A stretch of DNA of 64,000 bases from Clostridiaceae bacterium HFYG-1003. GTDB taxonomy: Bacteria > Bacillota > Clostridia > Clostridiales > Clostridiaceae. The position numbers and the translations under genes were made by a program. Below, piece after piece: positions 55,294 through 63,698 of the stretch (within the stretch, counting starts at the first letter, position 1; each line of letters begins with the position of its first letter). Below the pieces are notes generated by a model. The model searched no databases. It was given only the letters and a program-made list of their open reading frames with translations, and was not told the DNA's origin. The stretch spans positions 1,731,558-1,795,557 of the forward strand of contig CP102060.1 in the NCBI GenBank assembly GCA_024579835.1, written 5' to 3'.

Positions 55294-55877
55294 GGCTGTC
55301 GAAATTTACCGGCATACAAGGACCGGTATACTCCTTTCATCTTCATTACGTTGGGTACGTACTCGCGCGTCTCACGGAAAGGAATCTGCGTAAGTCGGCC
55401 GGACTTTGAATAGCGGCTGTTTTTCAGCCAGCTGTCCACATTGCCCGGGCCCGCGTTGTAGGCCGCAAGAACCAGCTGTTCATCTTCCTGGTATTTATCC
55501 ATGAGATAGGACAGGTAGTATGTGCCCATCCGAATGTTGTACTCCGGTTCTTTCAGCCGGTTCGGATCAAATGGCACTTCCAGCTGCTGGGCAACCCATT
55601 TTCCGGTATCCGGCATAATCTGCATGAGCCCGGTGGCACCGGTTCGGCTGACAACCTGAGGCCGGAAACGGGATTCCTGATAAATAACAGCAGCCACCAG
55701 AGACTTGTCCAGGTCGTATTTTTCAGCATAAGTATCAATCAGGTCATCATAGGCGTATGGCACCGCCATTTCTGATCCAGCTCTCAGAGCGGCGATGAGC
55801 AGCCAGGTTCCGATCAGAAACAGAATGCTCAGCTCAACAATCCTCCTGCTGGAACTTTTTTTCATCTTACCGGCCAT
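55290..55877 (-). CDS. Membrane-anchored lytic transglycosylase (Slt-type)
   Basis: 195 aa. N-terminal basic segment and helix (14-32), then an SLT domain: catalytic Glu in VIYQESRFRPQVVS, GATGLMQIMPDTG, NIRMGTYYLSYLM and AAYNAGPGNVDSWL. It cleaves peptidoglycan glycan strands outside the membrane. It overlaps the end of coaE by 11 nt. Confidence 0.93.
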   Translation of the reverse strand: MAGKMKKSSSRRIVELSILFLIGTWLLIAALRAGSEMAVPYAYDDLIDTYAEKYDLDKSLVAAVIYQESRFRPQVVSRTGATGLMQIMPDTGKWVAQQLEVPFDPNRLKEPEYNIRMGTYYLSYLMDKYQEDEQLVLAAYNAGPGNVDSWLKNSRYSKSGRLTQIPFRETREYVPNVMKMKGVYRSLYAGKFRQP

Positions 55878-56496
55878 TCATCCCCCGTTGCTTAATCAGT
55901 TCAAAGACGGCCAGCGTTTTATCTTTTAATTCCTCCAGGCTGCCGTCGTTGATGATGACATAGTCAGCCAGGGCTTCTCTTTGTTCCCTGGACATCTGGC
56001 GGTTCAGCCGGTCTTCCACTTCAGTGCGGGTCAGGCTGTCACGTTCCATGGCGCGCTCGATCTGAAGCTCCCGGGGCATCTCCACCGTGATTGAAATATC
56101 AAACACATCGAAGTCCCTTACCGCAAACAGCAGCGGAGCGTCCAGCACGGCATATTCATCCTCGGTAGCATCGTCAATGTAATCAAACCGTTCCTTGATT
56201 TCACCTACGATAAACGGCATGATCACCGCCTCATATTCAGCCAGTGCCTGAGGATCGGGAAACACCCGCCGGCCGAACCTGCGGCGATCCAGGTCGCCGT
56301 TGGGAAGGAAATACTCTTCGCCGTAGGTCTTTCGAATGTAATCATGAACTTCGGGATATAATTCCATCACATCGCGGGATACCATGTCTGCATCGATCAC
56401 CAGCAGTCCGGCTTCCTCCAGATAGCCGGCGACAGTGCTCTTTCCTGCGCCCATGCCGCCCGTCACTCCGATGCGGATCAGTTTATTTTGCCTCAT
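55867..56496 (-). CDS. coaE: Dephospho-CoA kinase
   Basis: 209 aa; last step of CoA synthesis. P-loop GVTGGMGAGKST, substrate Asp in VIDADMVSRDVM, and DAPLLFAVRDFD with the lid NRQMSREQRE. Length is normal. It overlaps the end of polA by 14 nt, an arrangement common in Firmicutes. Confidence 0.96.
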   Translation of the reverse strand: MRQNKLIRIGVTGGMGAGKSTVAGYLEEAGLLVIDADMVSRDVMELYPEVHDYIRKTYGEEYFLPNGDLDRRRFGRRVFPDPQALAEYEAVIMPFIVGEIKERFDYIDDATEDEYAVLDAPLLFAVRDFDVFDISITVEMPRELQIERAMERDSLTRTEVEDRLNRQMSREQREALADYVIINDGSLEELKDKTLAVFELIKQRGMNGR

Positions 56497-59194
56497 ACCA
56501 GTTTCCTCCTGTATTCTGATCAGATTTCAGCTCCACCTTCAGATCCATGGCATGAGCCATGGCATCTGCCACCAGCTCTCTGACAATGGCTTCTTCATCC
56601 TTATGCATGTTGATGATGATTTCATCATGTACCTGCAGAATCATCCGCGACTTCAGTCCATGCTGGCGCAGAGCGTCATACACTTTTACCATGGCGGCTT
56701 TGATGATGTCTGCTGCAGATCCCTGGATCGGCGAATTCATGGCCAGACGCACGCCCAGTGCCTGCACCACCTTATTGGAAGCATTGATTTCAGGTATCTG
56801 GCGGCGACGACCCATGATTGTCGTGACATAGCCCTTTTCCCGGGCTTCGCGCTTGACCCCTTCAAAGTAATCCCGGATTCTTGGATACCGGTCATAATAC
56901 ATGTCAATGTAAGTTCTGGCTTCGGCCCGACTGATGCCCAGTCCCTGAGACAAAGCAAAATCGCCGATTCCGTAAATGATGCCGAAGTTCACCGCCTTGG
57001 CGTTGGACCGATCCTTTGACGTTACCTCTTCCGTCGTCTTGCCAAACACCTCCGCCGCAGTCTTGGTATGAATGTCGACTCCGGAGGCAAATGCCTGCTG
57101 CATGGAGGCATCATCCGACAGGTGTGCCAGCACGCGCAGCTCAATCTGCGAGTAATCCGAGGCGAAGATCAGGCAGTTCTCATCATGCGGGATAAAGGCT
57201 TTGCGCAGTTCGCGGCCCATTTCGTATCGAATCGGAATATTCTGCAGATTCGGTTCGGTGGAGGACAGTCGGCCTGTCACCGCCAGCGTCTGCTGAAAGT
57301 TGGAATGGATTCGGCCGTCTTCATCGATTGCATTGCGCAATCCCTCGACATAGGTCGAGTACAGTTTGGTAATCTGCCGGTAATACATGACCTTTTCAAT
57401 GATGGGGTGTTTGTCGACCAAAGTGTCCAGGACCGCCTGATTGGTGGAATACCCGGTTTTTGTTTTCTTGCCGTGAGGCAGATCCAGCTTTTCAAACAGA
57501 ATCACGCCCAGCTGCTTGGGGGAAGAGATATTGAATTCTTCTCCGGCAGCCTCATAGATCTCCGCCTGAATCCGGGCGATTTCCCCCTGCATTTTCCGGC
57601 CGGCCTCATCCAGTAAATCACGGTCAATCCGGAATCCTTCGATCTCCAGATCCGAAAGGATATTGGTCAGGGGCAGCTCCACTTCGTATAAAAGCTTGTC
57701 CGCTCCGGCGGTTTGAATTTCTCGGGCCAGGATCTGGCTCAGTTCCTTCAGCTCCCGCGTCTTGGCCAGTTCAAAGGCATGGCCTTCCCCTTCCACTTCC
57801 TTGAAGAGGTAGGTCGAAATAAGATCCTTCAGGCTGTACTGTCCCCGGACGGGCTCGAGAATGTAGGCTGCCATCAGCACATCAAATTCCACCCGATCAA
57901 ACCGGATGCCATGCTTCTTGCAGATGGTATAGGCGTTTTTGACGTTGTAGCCCAGCTTCCGGATCCTGTGGTCTTCCAGGATGCGTCGGAGGATCTCCAT
58001 GGCTGCCTGATCCCACCGCAGGCTCGGAAAATCCAATACCAGATTCAGATCACCGCAAACCGCATATATCACGTTGATTTCTCGTCGGGACAGCATGGCA
58101 TCCTCCTGGTACAGGAAGGACAACAGGAGCGGTTCGTCCCCTTTGAGCCTCAGCTGCGCTTCCAACGAAGCCAGTCCGGCGGCATCCGCTGCCACCCGGA
58201 AGTCTGACAAAGCAGCCAGAGCACCGACAGGTGCCGGTTCAGCCTTTGTTTCCAGACCGCCCTTGGTCTCTGCCACGGCCCCGGCCGGGGCGACGGCCGG
58301 TTGGGTGACCTGACCTGCAGTCCCTGCCGAACTTTTCCCCAGACGATTGAGCAATGTGCGGAACTGGAACCGAAGATACAGCTCCCGGAGTCTCTCCTCA
58401 TTGTATCCGTTCTGGTCCCTCAGCTCTTCCAAGTTGATCTCAATGGGAACTTCCCGCAAAATAGTGGCCAGTTTTTTTGAGAAGAAGGCATCTTCGCGAT
58501 ACTCCAGGAGATTCTGCTTCTGTTTCGGTTTGGTGATGGCGTCCAGGTGTTCGTATACGCCCTCAATCGAGCCATAATCCCGAACCAGCTGCATCGCGGT
58601 CTTTTCTCCGATGCCCGGCACGCCGGGGATATTATCGGATTTATCTCCCATCAGTCCTTTGACGTCAATGAACTGAGTGGGTGTAATGCCAAATTCCTCC
58701 CGGAACCGCTTTCCGTCATACACTTCTTTTTCCGTAATTCCTTTTTTGGTAATGATGACCCGGGTCAAGTCTGAGGCCAGCTGAAGGTTGTCCTTGTCCC
58801 CAGTCATAATATATGATTCAATCCCATGCTTTTCCGCTTCCAGGCTCAGGGTGCCGATGAGGTCATCGGCTTCATAGCCATCAATCTCCAGAATCGAAAT
58901 GCTCATGGCGGTCAGTATTTCCTTCATGGGAGCCAGCTGCTGAGCCAGTTCATCATCCATGCCCTTGCGGCCGGCTTTGTAATTGTCATATTGCTGATGG
59001 CGGAAGGTGGGTGCCTTGCGGTCGAAGGTCGCCACAATAAAGTCCGGATTCAGTTCCTCCCGGATCTTTTGCAGCATATTGATATATCCGTAAATGGCGT
59101 TTGTATGCAGTCCGTCCTGCGTCACCATGGGCGGCAGGGCAAAGTACGCCCGGTTCATAATCGAATTGGAATCGATAATCAGTAATTTTTCCAT
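56483..59194 (-). CDS. polA: DNA polymerase I
   Basis: 903 aa. The 5' nuclease domain (1-290) has DSNSIMNRAYFA, GYEADDLIGTL, MTGDKDNLQL and GDKSDNIPGVPGIGEKTA. The middle 3'-5' exonuclease-like domain (about 325-500) lacks the DxE and other metal ligands, so there is no proofreading, as in Bacillus and Thermus enzymes. Polymerase motifs: DYSQIELRVLAHLSDD (A), RSNAKAVNFGIIYG (B) and QVHDEIII (C). First gene of its operon; a TATAAT lies about 30 nt upstream without a good -35. Confidence 0.98.
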   Translation of the reverse strand: MEKLLIIDSNSIMNRAYFALPPMVTQDGLHTNAIYGYINMLQKIREELNPDFIVATFDRKAPTFRHQQYDNYKAGRKGMDDELAQQLAPMKEILTAMSISILEIDGYEADDLIGTLSLEAEKHGIESYIMTGDKDNLQLASDLTRVIITKKGITEKEVYDGKRFREEFGITPTQFIDVKGLMGDKSDNIPGVPGIGEKTAMQLVRDYGSIEGVYEHLDAITKPKQKQNLLEYREDAFFSKKLATILREVPIEINLEELRDQNGYNEERLRELYLRFQFRTLLNRLGKSSAGTAGQVTQPAVAPAGAVAETKGGLETKAEPAPVGALAALSDFRVAADAAGLASLEAQLRLKGDEPLLLSFLYQEDAMLSRREINVIYAVCGDLNLVLDFPSLRWDQAAMEILRRILEDHRIRKLGYNVKNAYTICKKHGIRFDRVEFDVLMAAYILEPVRGQYSLKDLISTYLFKEVEGEGHAFELAKTRELKELSQILAREIQTAGADKLLYEVELPLTNILSDLEIEGFRIDRDLLDEAGRKMQGEIARIQAEIYEAAGEEFNISSPKQLGVILFEKLDLPHGKKTKTGYSTNQAVLDTLVDKHPIIEKVMYYRQITKLYSTYVEGLRNAIDEDGRIHSNFQQTLAVTGRLSSTEPNLQNIPIRYEMGRELRKAFIPHDENCLIFASDYSQIELRVLAHLSDDASMQQAFASGVDIHTKTAAEVFGKTTEEVTSKDRSNAKAVNFGIIYGIGDFALSQGLGISRAEARTYIDMYYDRYPRIRDYFEGVKREAREKGYVTTIMGRRRQIPEINASNKVVQALGVRLAMNSPIQGSAADIIKAAMVKVYDALRQHGLKSRMILQVHDEIIINMHKDEEAIVRELVADAMAHAMDLKVELKSDQNTGGNWYEAK

Positions 59195-59242
59195 GATTCT
59201 TTTCCTTTCGCGTTGCTTTAATTATTATACGTCATGAAAATG

Positions 59243-59279
59243 AAAAAAAAGTGAAGAATCCCCCGCCAGGCAGGGGATC
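59243..59279 (-). terminator. Terminator of the CobQ-like operon
   Basis: ATCCCC and GGGGAT arms with a TGCCTGGC loop, followed by CTTCACTTTTTTTT on the minus strand. Confidence 0.78.
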
Positions 59280-59335
59280 GAACGGATCAACGGGAAATGG
59301 CTGTTCCGGAGTCTATATCCGGCCGCAGATCCCGC

Positions 59336-59608
59336 TTATTCAGTTTTTTTACTCTGTTTTTGAGAAGCCTCCCGCAGACGCTGCAGAATGATGTCATAGT
59401 AGGCCGGATGATGCGGCAGAGTGCAGTTGGAGCAGTCCTTGATTGTGCCGTTTGGCCCGACGTACTGATAATTTCCGCCGCAGTCGCGTCCCAGCAGGTA
59501 GAGCGGGCAATAGCAGAACAGACAGTTGAACTCCTCCGGCTTGTCCGTCCCATGACAGGGAAAGTACTCACATTCTACGTTGCTGAAAAATTTGTAATTG
59601 TTTTTCAT
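59336..59608 (-). CDS. Cysteine-rich small domain protein
   Basis: 90 aa. Conserved cysteines in VECEYFPCHG, NCLFCYCPLY, GRDCGGNYQY and KDCSNCTLPH form the pattern of the cysteine-rich small domain (PF04071 as I recall it), often found with cobalamin genes. Probably a metal-binding protein; function not established. Last gene of the operon. Confidence 0.85.
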   Translation of the reverse strand: MKNNYKFFSNVECEYFPCHGTDKPEEFNCLFCYCPLYLLGRDCGGNYQYVGPNGTIKDCSNCTLPHHPAYYDIILQRLREASQKQSKKTE

Positions 59609-59623
59609 GAAACCTCCTGAACT

Positions 59624-60277
59624 TTACTCGCCCTGACTGATCAGAGGCAGAAACAGATGATGACCCGAAGCGATGGGCTCCTGGGACCGCCAGCGCACCG
59701 GAACTTGAAACAGCGGACCGCCCACAACGAAAGTATGGAATTCTCCGGCTTCGCCGCAGACATCGACTCCCTGAACCGCCATGGTTTTAATCACTTCATG
59801 AGACAGAACCCGCCCCAAAAAGGAAGCATCCAACCGTTGTGTATCCAAAGCTGTAATCAGAGCCTGAAAGCCCGTATCGATGAACTCGCTGACTACCTCA
59901 TGCCGCGGGATCTGCCACAAGGGAAAGAACGCTTCCAGTCCGGTGTTTTCACAGCGCTGTGTACACCAGGACCTGTGCTCGTCAATGTCAATGTCGCCGA
60001 AGACAACCATGCTCACGCCTTCCTGTTTCAACCTGGTCAAGGCCAATTCAAAATCTGCGGTGTACCGCTCCCCTTCGGTTATGATGAGTCGGAGCGGAAT
60101 GTTTAATGCTGCTGCTGCCTGAACCAGCAGTTCCCTTGGAATCCGGTGAAAGTGCGAATTGCCCTTGGCCTCATCAAAGGTGGTCAGAAGGGCTGCGGGC
60201 TCATGACCCAGATCCAGAGCTTTTTTCAGGGCAAGGACGGAGTCTTTGCCTCCGCTGTAGGAGAGTGCGAACTTCAA
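59624..60277 (-). CDS. Dph6-like PP-loop ATP pyrophosphatase
   Basis: 217 aa. N-terminal PP-loop SYSGGKDSVLALKKA binds ATP for adenylation. SMVVFGDIDIDEHRSWCTQRC, LWQIPRHEVVSEFI and VCGEAGEFHTFVV match the diphthine-ammonia ligase family (Dph6/MJ0570-like). Bacteria do not make diphthamide, so the substrate must differ. Its start overlaps the CobQ-like stop (ATGA), implying joint action, possibly ammonia-dependent amide formation on a corrinoid precursor. The role is inference. Confidence 0.82.
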   Translation of the reverse strand: MKFALSYSGGKDSVLALKKALDLGHEPAALLTTFDEAKGNSHFHRIPRELLVQAAAALNIPLRLIITEGERYTADFELALTRLKQEGVSMVVFGDIDIDEHRSWCTQRCENTGLEAFFPLWQIPRHEVVSEFIDTGFQALITALDTQRLDASFLGRVLSHEVIKTMAVQGVDVCGEAGEFHTFVVGGPLFQVPVRWRSQEPIASGHHLFLPLISQGE

Positions 60278-61119
60278 ACTACGCCCTCCTCTATAATCCG
60301 GCGAATCGCTTCAAGATCCAGATGTTCCCGGAACAGGTCAGCCAGCCGGTCAAACTCCTGATCCATCGCCTCATGGGTCTGAACCCCTTTTTCGCCCGTT
60401 GCGGCGTCAATCAGGGAATCTTCATCCTCCAGCGCGATGGCAGCGTAAGGCAGCATGCCGACAACGGGCAGTCCGATAATCTCCTCCAGACTCTGACGAA
60501 CCTGTGCAAAGGAATCGCTCTGGCCTCGCAGCCGATTGAGGATAATGCCCCGAATCAGGCGTCGTTCCTGCGGTGTCATAAGCATCAGGGTTCCGTAGAC
60601 AGAAGCGAACATTCCGCCCCGGTCAATGTCAGCTACCAGTAAACAGGGCGCCTGGACTCGTGCGGCTACATCAAGATTCGCCAGGTCGCCTGGCTTCAGA
60701 TTCATTTCGACCGGACTGCCCGCCCCCTCCAGAATGACCAGGTCCGCTGGATCTGCCAGGCGATGGTATGATTCCAAAATGGCCTGCCACAGGCTTGATT
60801 GATCCCTGCGGTAAGTGGAGGAATCCATCTTTCCGGAAAATCTCCCCTGCACGTAGACCTCCAGACCGCTCGGCCCAAATTTCAGCAAAATCGGGTTCAT
60901 GTCCGCATTGGGTTCGACCCCGCAGGCATAAGCGGCAATGGCCTGGGACCGCGCCATTTCCCTGCCGTCCGGCAGCAAGTGGCTGTTGTTTGACATATTT
61001 TGTGATTTAAAAGGCACGGTCTGAAAGCCGTCCTGTCGGAAAATCCGGCACAGACCGCTCACTACTGTAGATTTCCCCGCACCGGATGAGGTGCCAAGGA
61101 TCATCAGATTTTTTGTCAT
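60274..61119 (-). CDS. Cobyric acid synthase-like protein, ATPase domain only
   Basis: 281 aa from the ATG after GGAGAATAATAAG. The dethiobiotin-synthetase-like half of CobQ: P-loop GTSSGAGKSTVVSGLCRIF, PFKSQNMSNNSH, AIAAYACGVEPNADMNPILLK, EGAGSPVEMNLK and VADIDRGGMFASVYGTLML. Full CobQ is about 490-510 aa with a C-terminal glutamine amidotransferase domain. Here the protein ends with a short helical tail and has no such domain. It would need a separate glutaminase or free ammonia. No other corrin gene is in the window. Confidence 0.85.
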   Translation of the reverse strand: MTKNLMILGTSSGAGKSTVVSGLCRIFRQDGFQTVPFKSQNMSNNSHLLPDGREMARSQAIAAYACGVEPNADMNPILLKFGPSGLEVYVQGRFSGKMDSSTYRRDQSSLWQAILESYHRLADPADLVILEGAGSPVEMNLKPGDLANLDVAARVQAPCLLVADIDRGGMFASVYGTLMLMTPQERRLIRGIILNRLRGQSDSFAQVRQSLEEIIGLPVVGMLPYAAIALEDEDSLIDAATGEKGVQTHEAMDQEFDRLADLFREHLDLEAIRRIIEEGVV

Positions 61120-61123
61120 CTTA

Positions 61124-61379
61124 TTATTCTCCGTTGATTGAATGATTTTGCAGCTGCAAGCGCGCATCAGGCAGCTCCGGTTGAGCAGGCCAAGCCCGCT
61201 GGGTCAGTCCATTGTCAAAGGATCCATAATCCACCCTAAATTCAGGAAACTCATCCGTCTGGCTGTTCAAAGCAAAGAATCTTTCACTCCCTCTGAATCA
61301 CGGCGAATCCCGAATCCGTCCGCCAGACAACTCTCCATTGAACTGATGAGATCTGTCCTCCCGATGCGTCCTTTTTCAT
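61124..61379 (-). pseudogene. Small ORF with a single-base frameshift, head of the CobQ-like operon
   Basis: ATG at 61377-61379 opens MKKDASGGQISSVQWRVVWR, then TDSGFAVIQRE and TGA. Shifting one base near 61285-61292 continues RGSERFFALNSQTDEFPEF and on to NHSINGE, then TAA 4 nt before the CobQ-like ATG. The stop codon lies within the next gene's ribosome site, as expected for a real upstream gene. Total span is 256 nt, one more than 85 codons. About 84 aa if restored; no family recognised. TATAAT near 61433 could be the promoter. Confidence 0.5.
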
Positions 61380-61553
61380 TTTAACGCAAGTTTCCGCTCC
61401 AGCCGGTGACAAATCAGAGAATGCGGGAAGATTATAATATTCCCAACGAAAGAAATCCATCAGAATCGGTTTGATACCTAATTCCTATTTAGTTCAAACA
61501 TTTTGAATTTCACAAAAAGCAAAAGCACAGTACCTTTCGATACGGTGCTCTTC

Positions 61554-61640
61554 TGGTGCCGCTGGCCGGGGTCGAACCGGCACGATATTGCTACCACAGG
61601 ATTTTGAGTCCAGCGCGTCTGCCAATTCCGCCACAGCGGC
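61554..61640 (-). tRNA. tRNA-Leu(CAA)
   Basis: Acceptor GCCGCTG/CAGCGGC, anticodon arm CTGGA-CTCAAAA-TCCTG (anticodon CAA; one T-T mismatch in the stem), long variable arm, T loop GTTCGAC, CCA encoded. Confidence 0.93.
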
Positions 61641-62078
61641 TTAACAAAAGTTATTGTATCACACCTTAGAGCCACAGGTAAATACTTTTTCCAAATGTTA
61701 TCCCCCCAGCCGGGCAGGCCAGATCTGCCCCTCTTCGCCCATTACCGCCAATAATCTTTGATTGCCGGCTCTGCCTTCTTTGCTGTGCTTGCCCGAAACC
61801 TCTTTGTTCGCCTGTCGGTGTTCGACTGTCGCTGTGTTCGCCTGTCGCTGTGTTCGCCTATACCTGCCTTCCTGTTTTTCCAGCTTATGTCGAGATCCAG
61901 CCTTTTTCGATATCCAAACTTGTTCGCTTCTTTTCCTGCTTCAGCATCTATGCCAAGATGCATTTTCGCCTTTTTTTGCTTTTCATGGTAATGTTATGAT
62001 TGACATCCGATGAATTCAAATCCTGCTCCAGCCAACGAATTCTTGGATTTCAGAGTACACCTGAAGGAGGTCACAATT
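61641..62078. other. Gap with short tandem repeat, no gene supported
   Basis: At about 61804-61859 a unit like TGTTCGCCTGTCGCTG is repeated two to three times with variation. Short ORFs over it are compositional. No clear promoter for the next gene. Confidence 0.45.
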
Positions 62079-62831
62079 GTGGCACGATTCATTCACCCCA
62101 TCCGTAAACTGACCAGCGGGGCTCAGAACCTGATCAATGGATTTCTGTCTGACTCTGACGAAGTCCTGATGGCTAATTTCCAGTCTATCCTGGAGGAATT
62201 CCGAATCCTGATTGACCAGTATGTTCACCTGTTCCCGGAATTTATCGTTCAAACCAGACAAAGGACAGCCACGACAACCTATGCCCAGGGCGGAGAATGC
62301 CTGCATCGGGGAATCATGAATCCCAGCCCGGTGCTTAATTTACTGGCAGGCTGCAATCAGGGCGTCGAGATTCCCGGTCCGGAGGCCGCGACCGACGATT
62401 ATTTTCGTTACAGCTTTAATGAAGCTGGGGAGCTAATCTGTGTCTCCCGCTTTCAGCTTCAGGGTCCGCCTGAACTTCCTGAGGATATGGAATTTATATT
62501 CCGGGCCGAAAATGTCGAATATGGCGTTACGTTCCATCATGGCTGGGAAGAAGTAACAAAGGTATCCAAAGTGATATACGGAGCCGACGGACAAATCTTG
62601 TCCTATGCTGCTTCCGAATACGATCAGGCTGAACCGGAACTGATGTTTCTCCATTATGAGAAGTATACCTACCAGAGGAATCAGCTGACTCGGGCAGATG
62701 TCTATTTCGGAATCTCCCCTGATCTGAATATGTATGATCACCACGCCTTTGTGGTATCGGGTGACTCAGAGGTTCCCGGCATCAATCGAAAGAAAAAGTA
62801 TACCGTTCAGGAAGTACGGCAAGAAAGCTGA
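62079..62831 (+). CDS. Hypothetical cytosolic protein
   Basis: 250 aa from GTG, chosen for GAAGGAGG 9 nt upstream. No signal peptide or helix. An N-terminal helical part (1-80; LMANFQSILEEFRILIDQYV) is followed by a beta-rich domain with repeated aromatic strands (DYFRYSFNEAGELICVSRF, VSKVIYGADGQILSYAASEY, YEKYTYQRNQLTRADVYF). These FNEAGEL / YGADGQI / YQRNQL strands look like short beta repeats of the RHS/YD type. Function unknown. Confidence 0.65.
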   Translation: MARFIHPIRKLTSGAQNLINGFLSDSDEVLMANFQSILEEFRILIDQYVHLFPEFIVQTRQRTATTTYAQGGECLHRGIMNPSPVLNLLAGCNQGVEIPGPEAATDDYFRYSFNEAGELICVSRFQLQGPPELPEDMEFIFRAENVEYGVTFHHGWEEVTKVSKVIYGADGQILSYAASEYDQAEPELMFLHYEKYTYQRNQLTRADVYFGISPDLNMYDHHAFVVSGDSEVPGINRKKKYTVQEVRQES

Positions 62832-62867
62832 TGAACAGCTGCTTGTGTGTTGCTTGAAATGGAAATC

Positions 62868-62921
62868 TCCCCAACCGCTTTCCGGCGGCGAGGGAGCTTT
62901 CTTTATTTTTTGGTTTTTTCA
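62868..62921 (+). terminator. Probable terminator of the hypothetical gene
   Basis: CTCCC...CCGC and GCGG...GGGAG arms (imperfect), then CTTTCTTTATTTTTT. Overlaps the 3' end of proC. Confidence 0.5.
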
Positions 62922-63694
62922 GCGGCAGCGATGATTGCTTCCATGATCGCTGAGCGGAATCCCAGACGTTCCAGAACTCTTACCCCTTCGATGGTGGTTC
63001 CGCCCGGACTGGTGACCATATCTTTGAGCTGTCCCGGGTGGAGCTTCGTCTCCAGGACCATTTCTGCAGAGCCCTTGACGGTTTGGGCGGCCAGTTCATA
63101 GGCTGCCTCCCGGGTCATACCCTGACGGACCGCGGCATCTCCCATCGCCTCCATGAGCATGTAGAGAAAGGCCGGTGAGCAACCGGTCATTGAACCGGTG
63201 CCCGCAAACAGTGCTTCATCAATTCGACGGGCTTTGCCAAATCCTTCCAGCAGCTGAACCACTGCATCTTCTTCAGCTGGTGTCACCTGTTCGTTGGCTT
63301 CATACAAGGTCATTCCCTGTCCAACCAGAACCGGCGTGTTTGGCAGAGCTCGGATCAGTTTTCCCGGTCTTCCCAGACACTCCTCCATTTCCGCCAGACT
63401 GATGCCGGCAGCAACCGAAACCACGATGGTTTCCGGGCGGAGTACATCGGCAATCTCCTGAATGACCTGGCTGATAAAGTGTGGTTTAACGGCCAGAAAC
63501 AGAATCTCCGACTGGGCTGCGACTTGACGGTTGTCCTTGGTGCAGGCGATTTTCAGTCCATTTGCCCGACTTTTCAGCTTATCCATGTCCCGGGCGGAGA
63601 CCATCAGATCCGCCGGATCAAAGCCGCCGTATTTTATCATTCCTCCGGCCATGGCATAGGCCATATTGCCAAATCCAATAAAACCAACTTTCAT
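62903..63694 (-). CDS. proC: Pyrroline-5-carboxylate reductase
   Basis: 263 aa; last step of proline synthesis. NAD(P)-binding GFIGFGNMAYAMAGGMI, AVKPHFISQVI, and RALPNTPVLVGQGMT. The family signature is AAQTVKGSAEMVL, then PGQLKDMVTSPGGTTIEGV. AAAGGA precedes the ATG, five bases after the peptidase stop. Confidence 0.96.
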   Translation of the reverse strand: MKVGFIGFGNMAYAMAGGMIKYGGFDPADLMVSARDMDKLKSRANGLKIACTKDNRQVAAQSEILFLAVKPHFISQVIQEIADVLRPETIVVSVAAGISLAEMEECLGRPGKLIRALPNTPVLVGQGMTLYEANEQVTPAEEDAVVQLLEGFGKARRIDEALFAGTGSMTGCSPAFLYMLMEAMGDAAVRQGMTREAAYELAAQTVKGSAEMVLETKLHPGQLKDMVTSPGGTTIEGVRVLERLGFRSAIMEAIIAAAEKTKK

Positions 63695-63698
63695 CTGA

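Noticed and set aside
61380..61553. Possible cobalamin riboswitch before the CobQ-like operon
   Set aside because: No B12-box (AGCCAGGAGACCTGCC-like) sequence is present.
61742..62013. Several short ORFs near the tandem repeat
   Set aside because: They arise from T/C-rich repeat composition and lack starts and homology.
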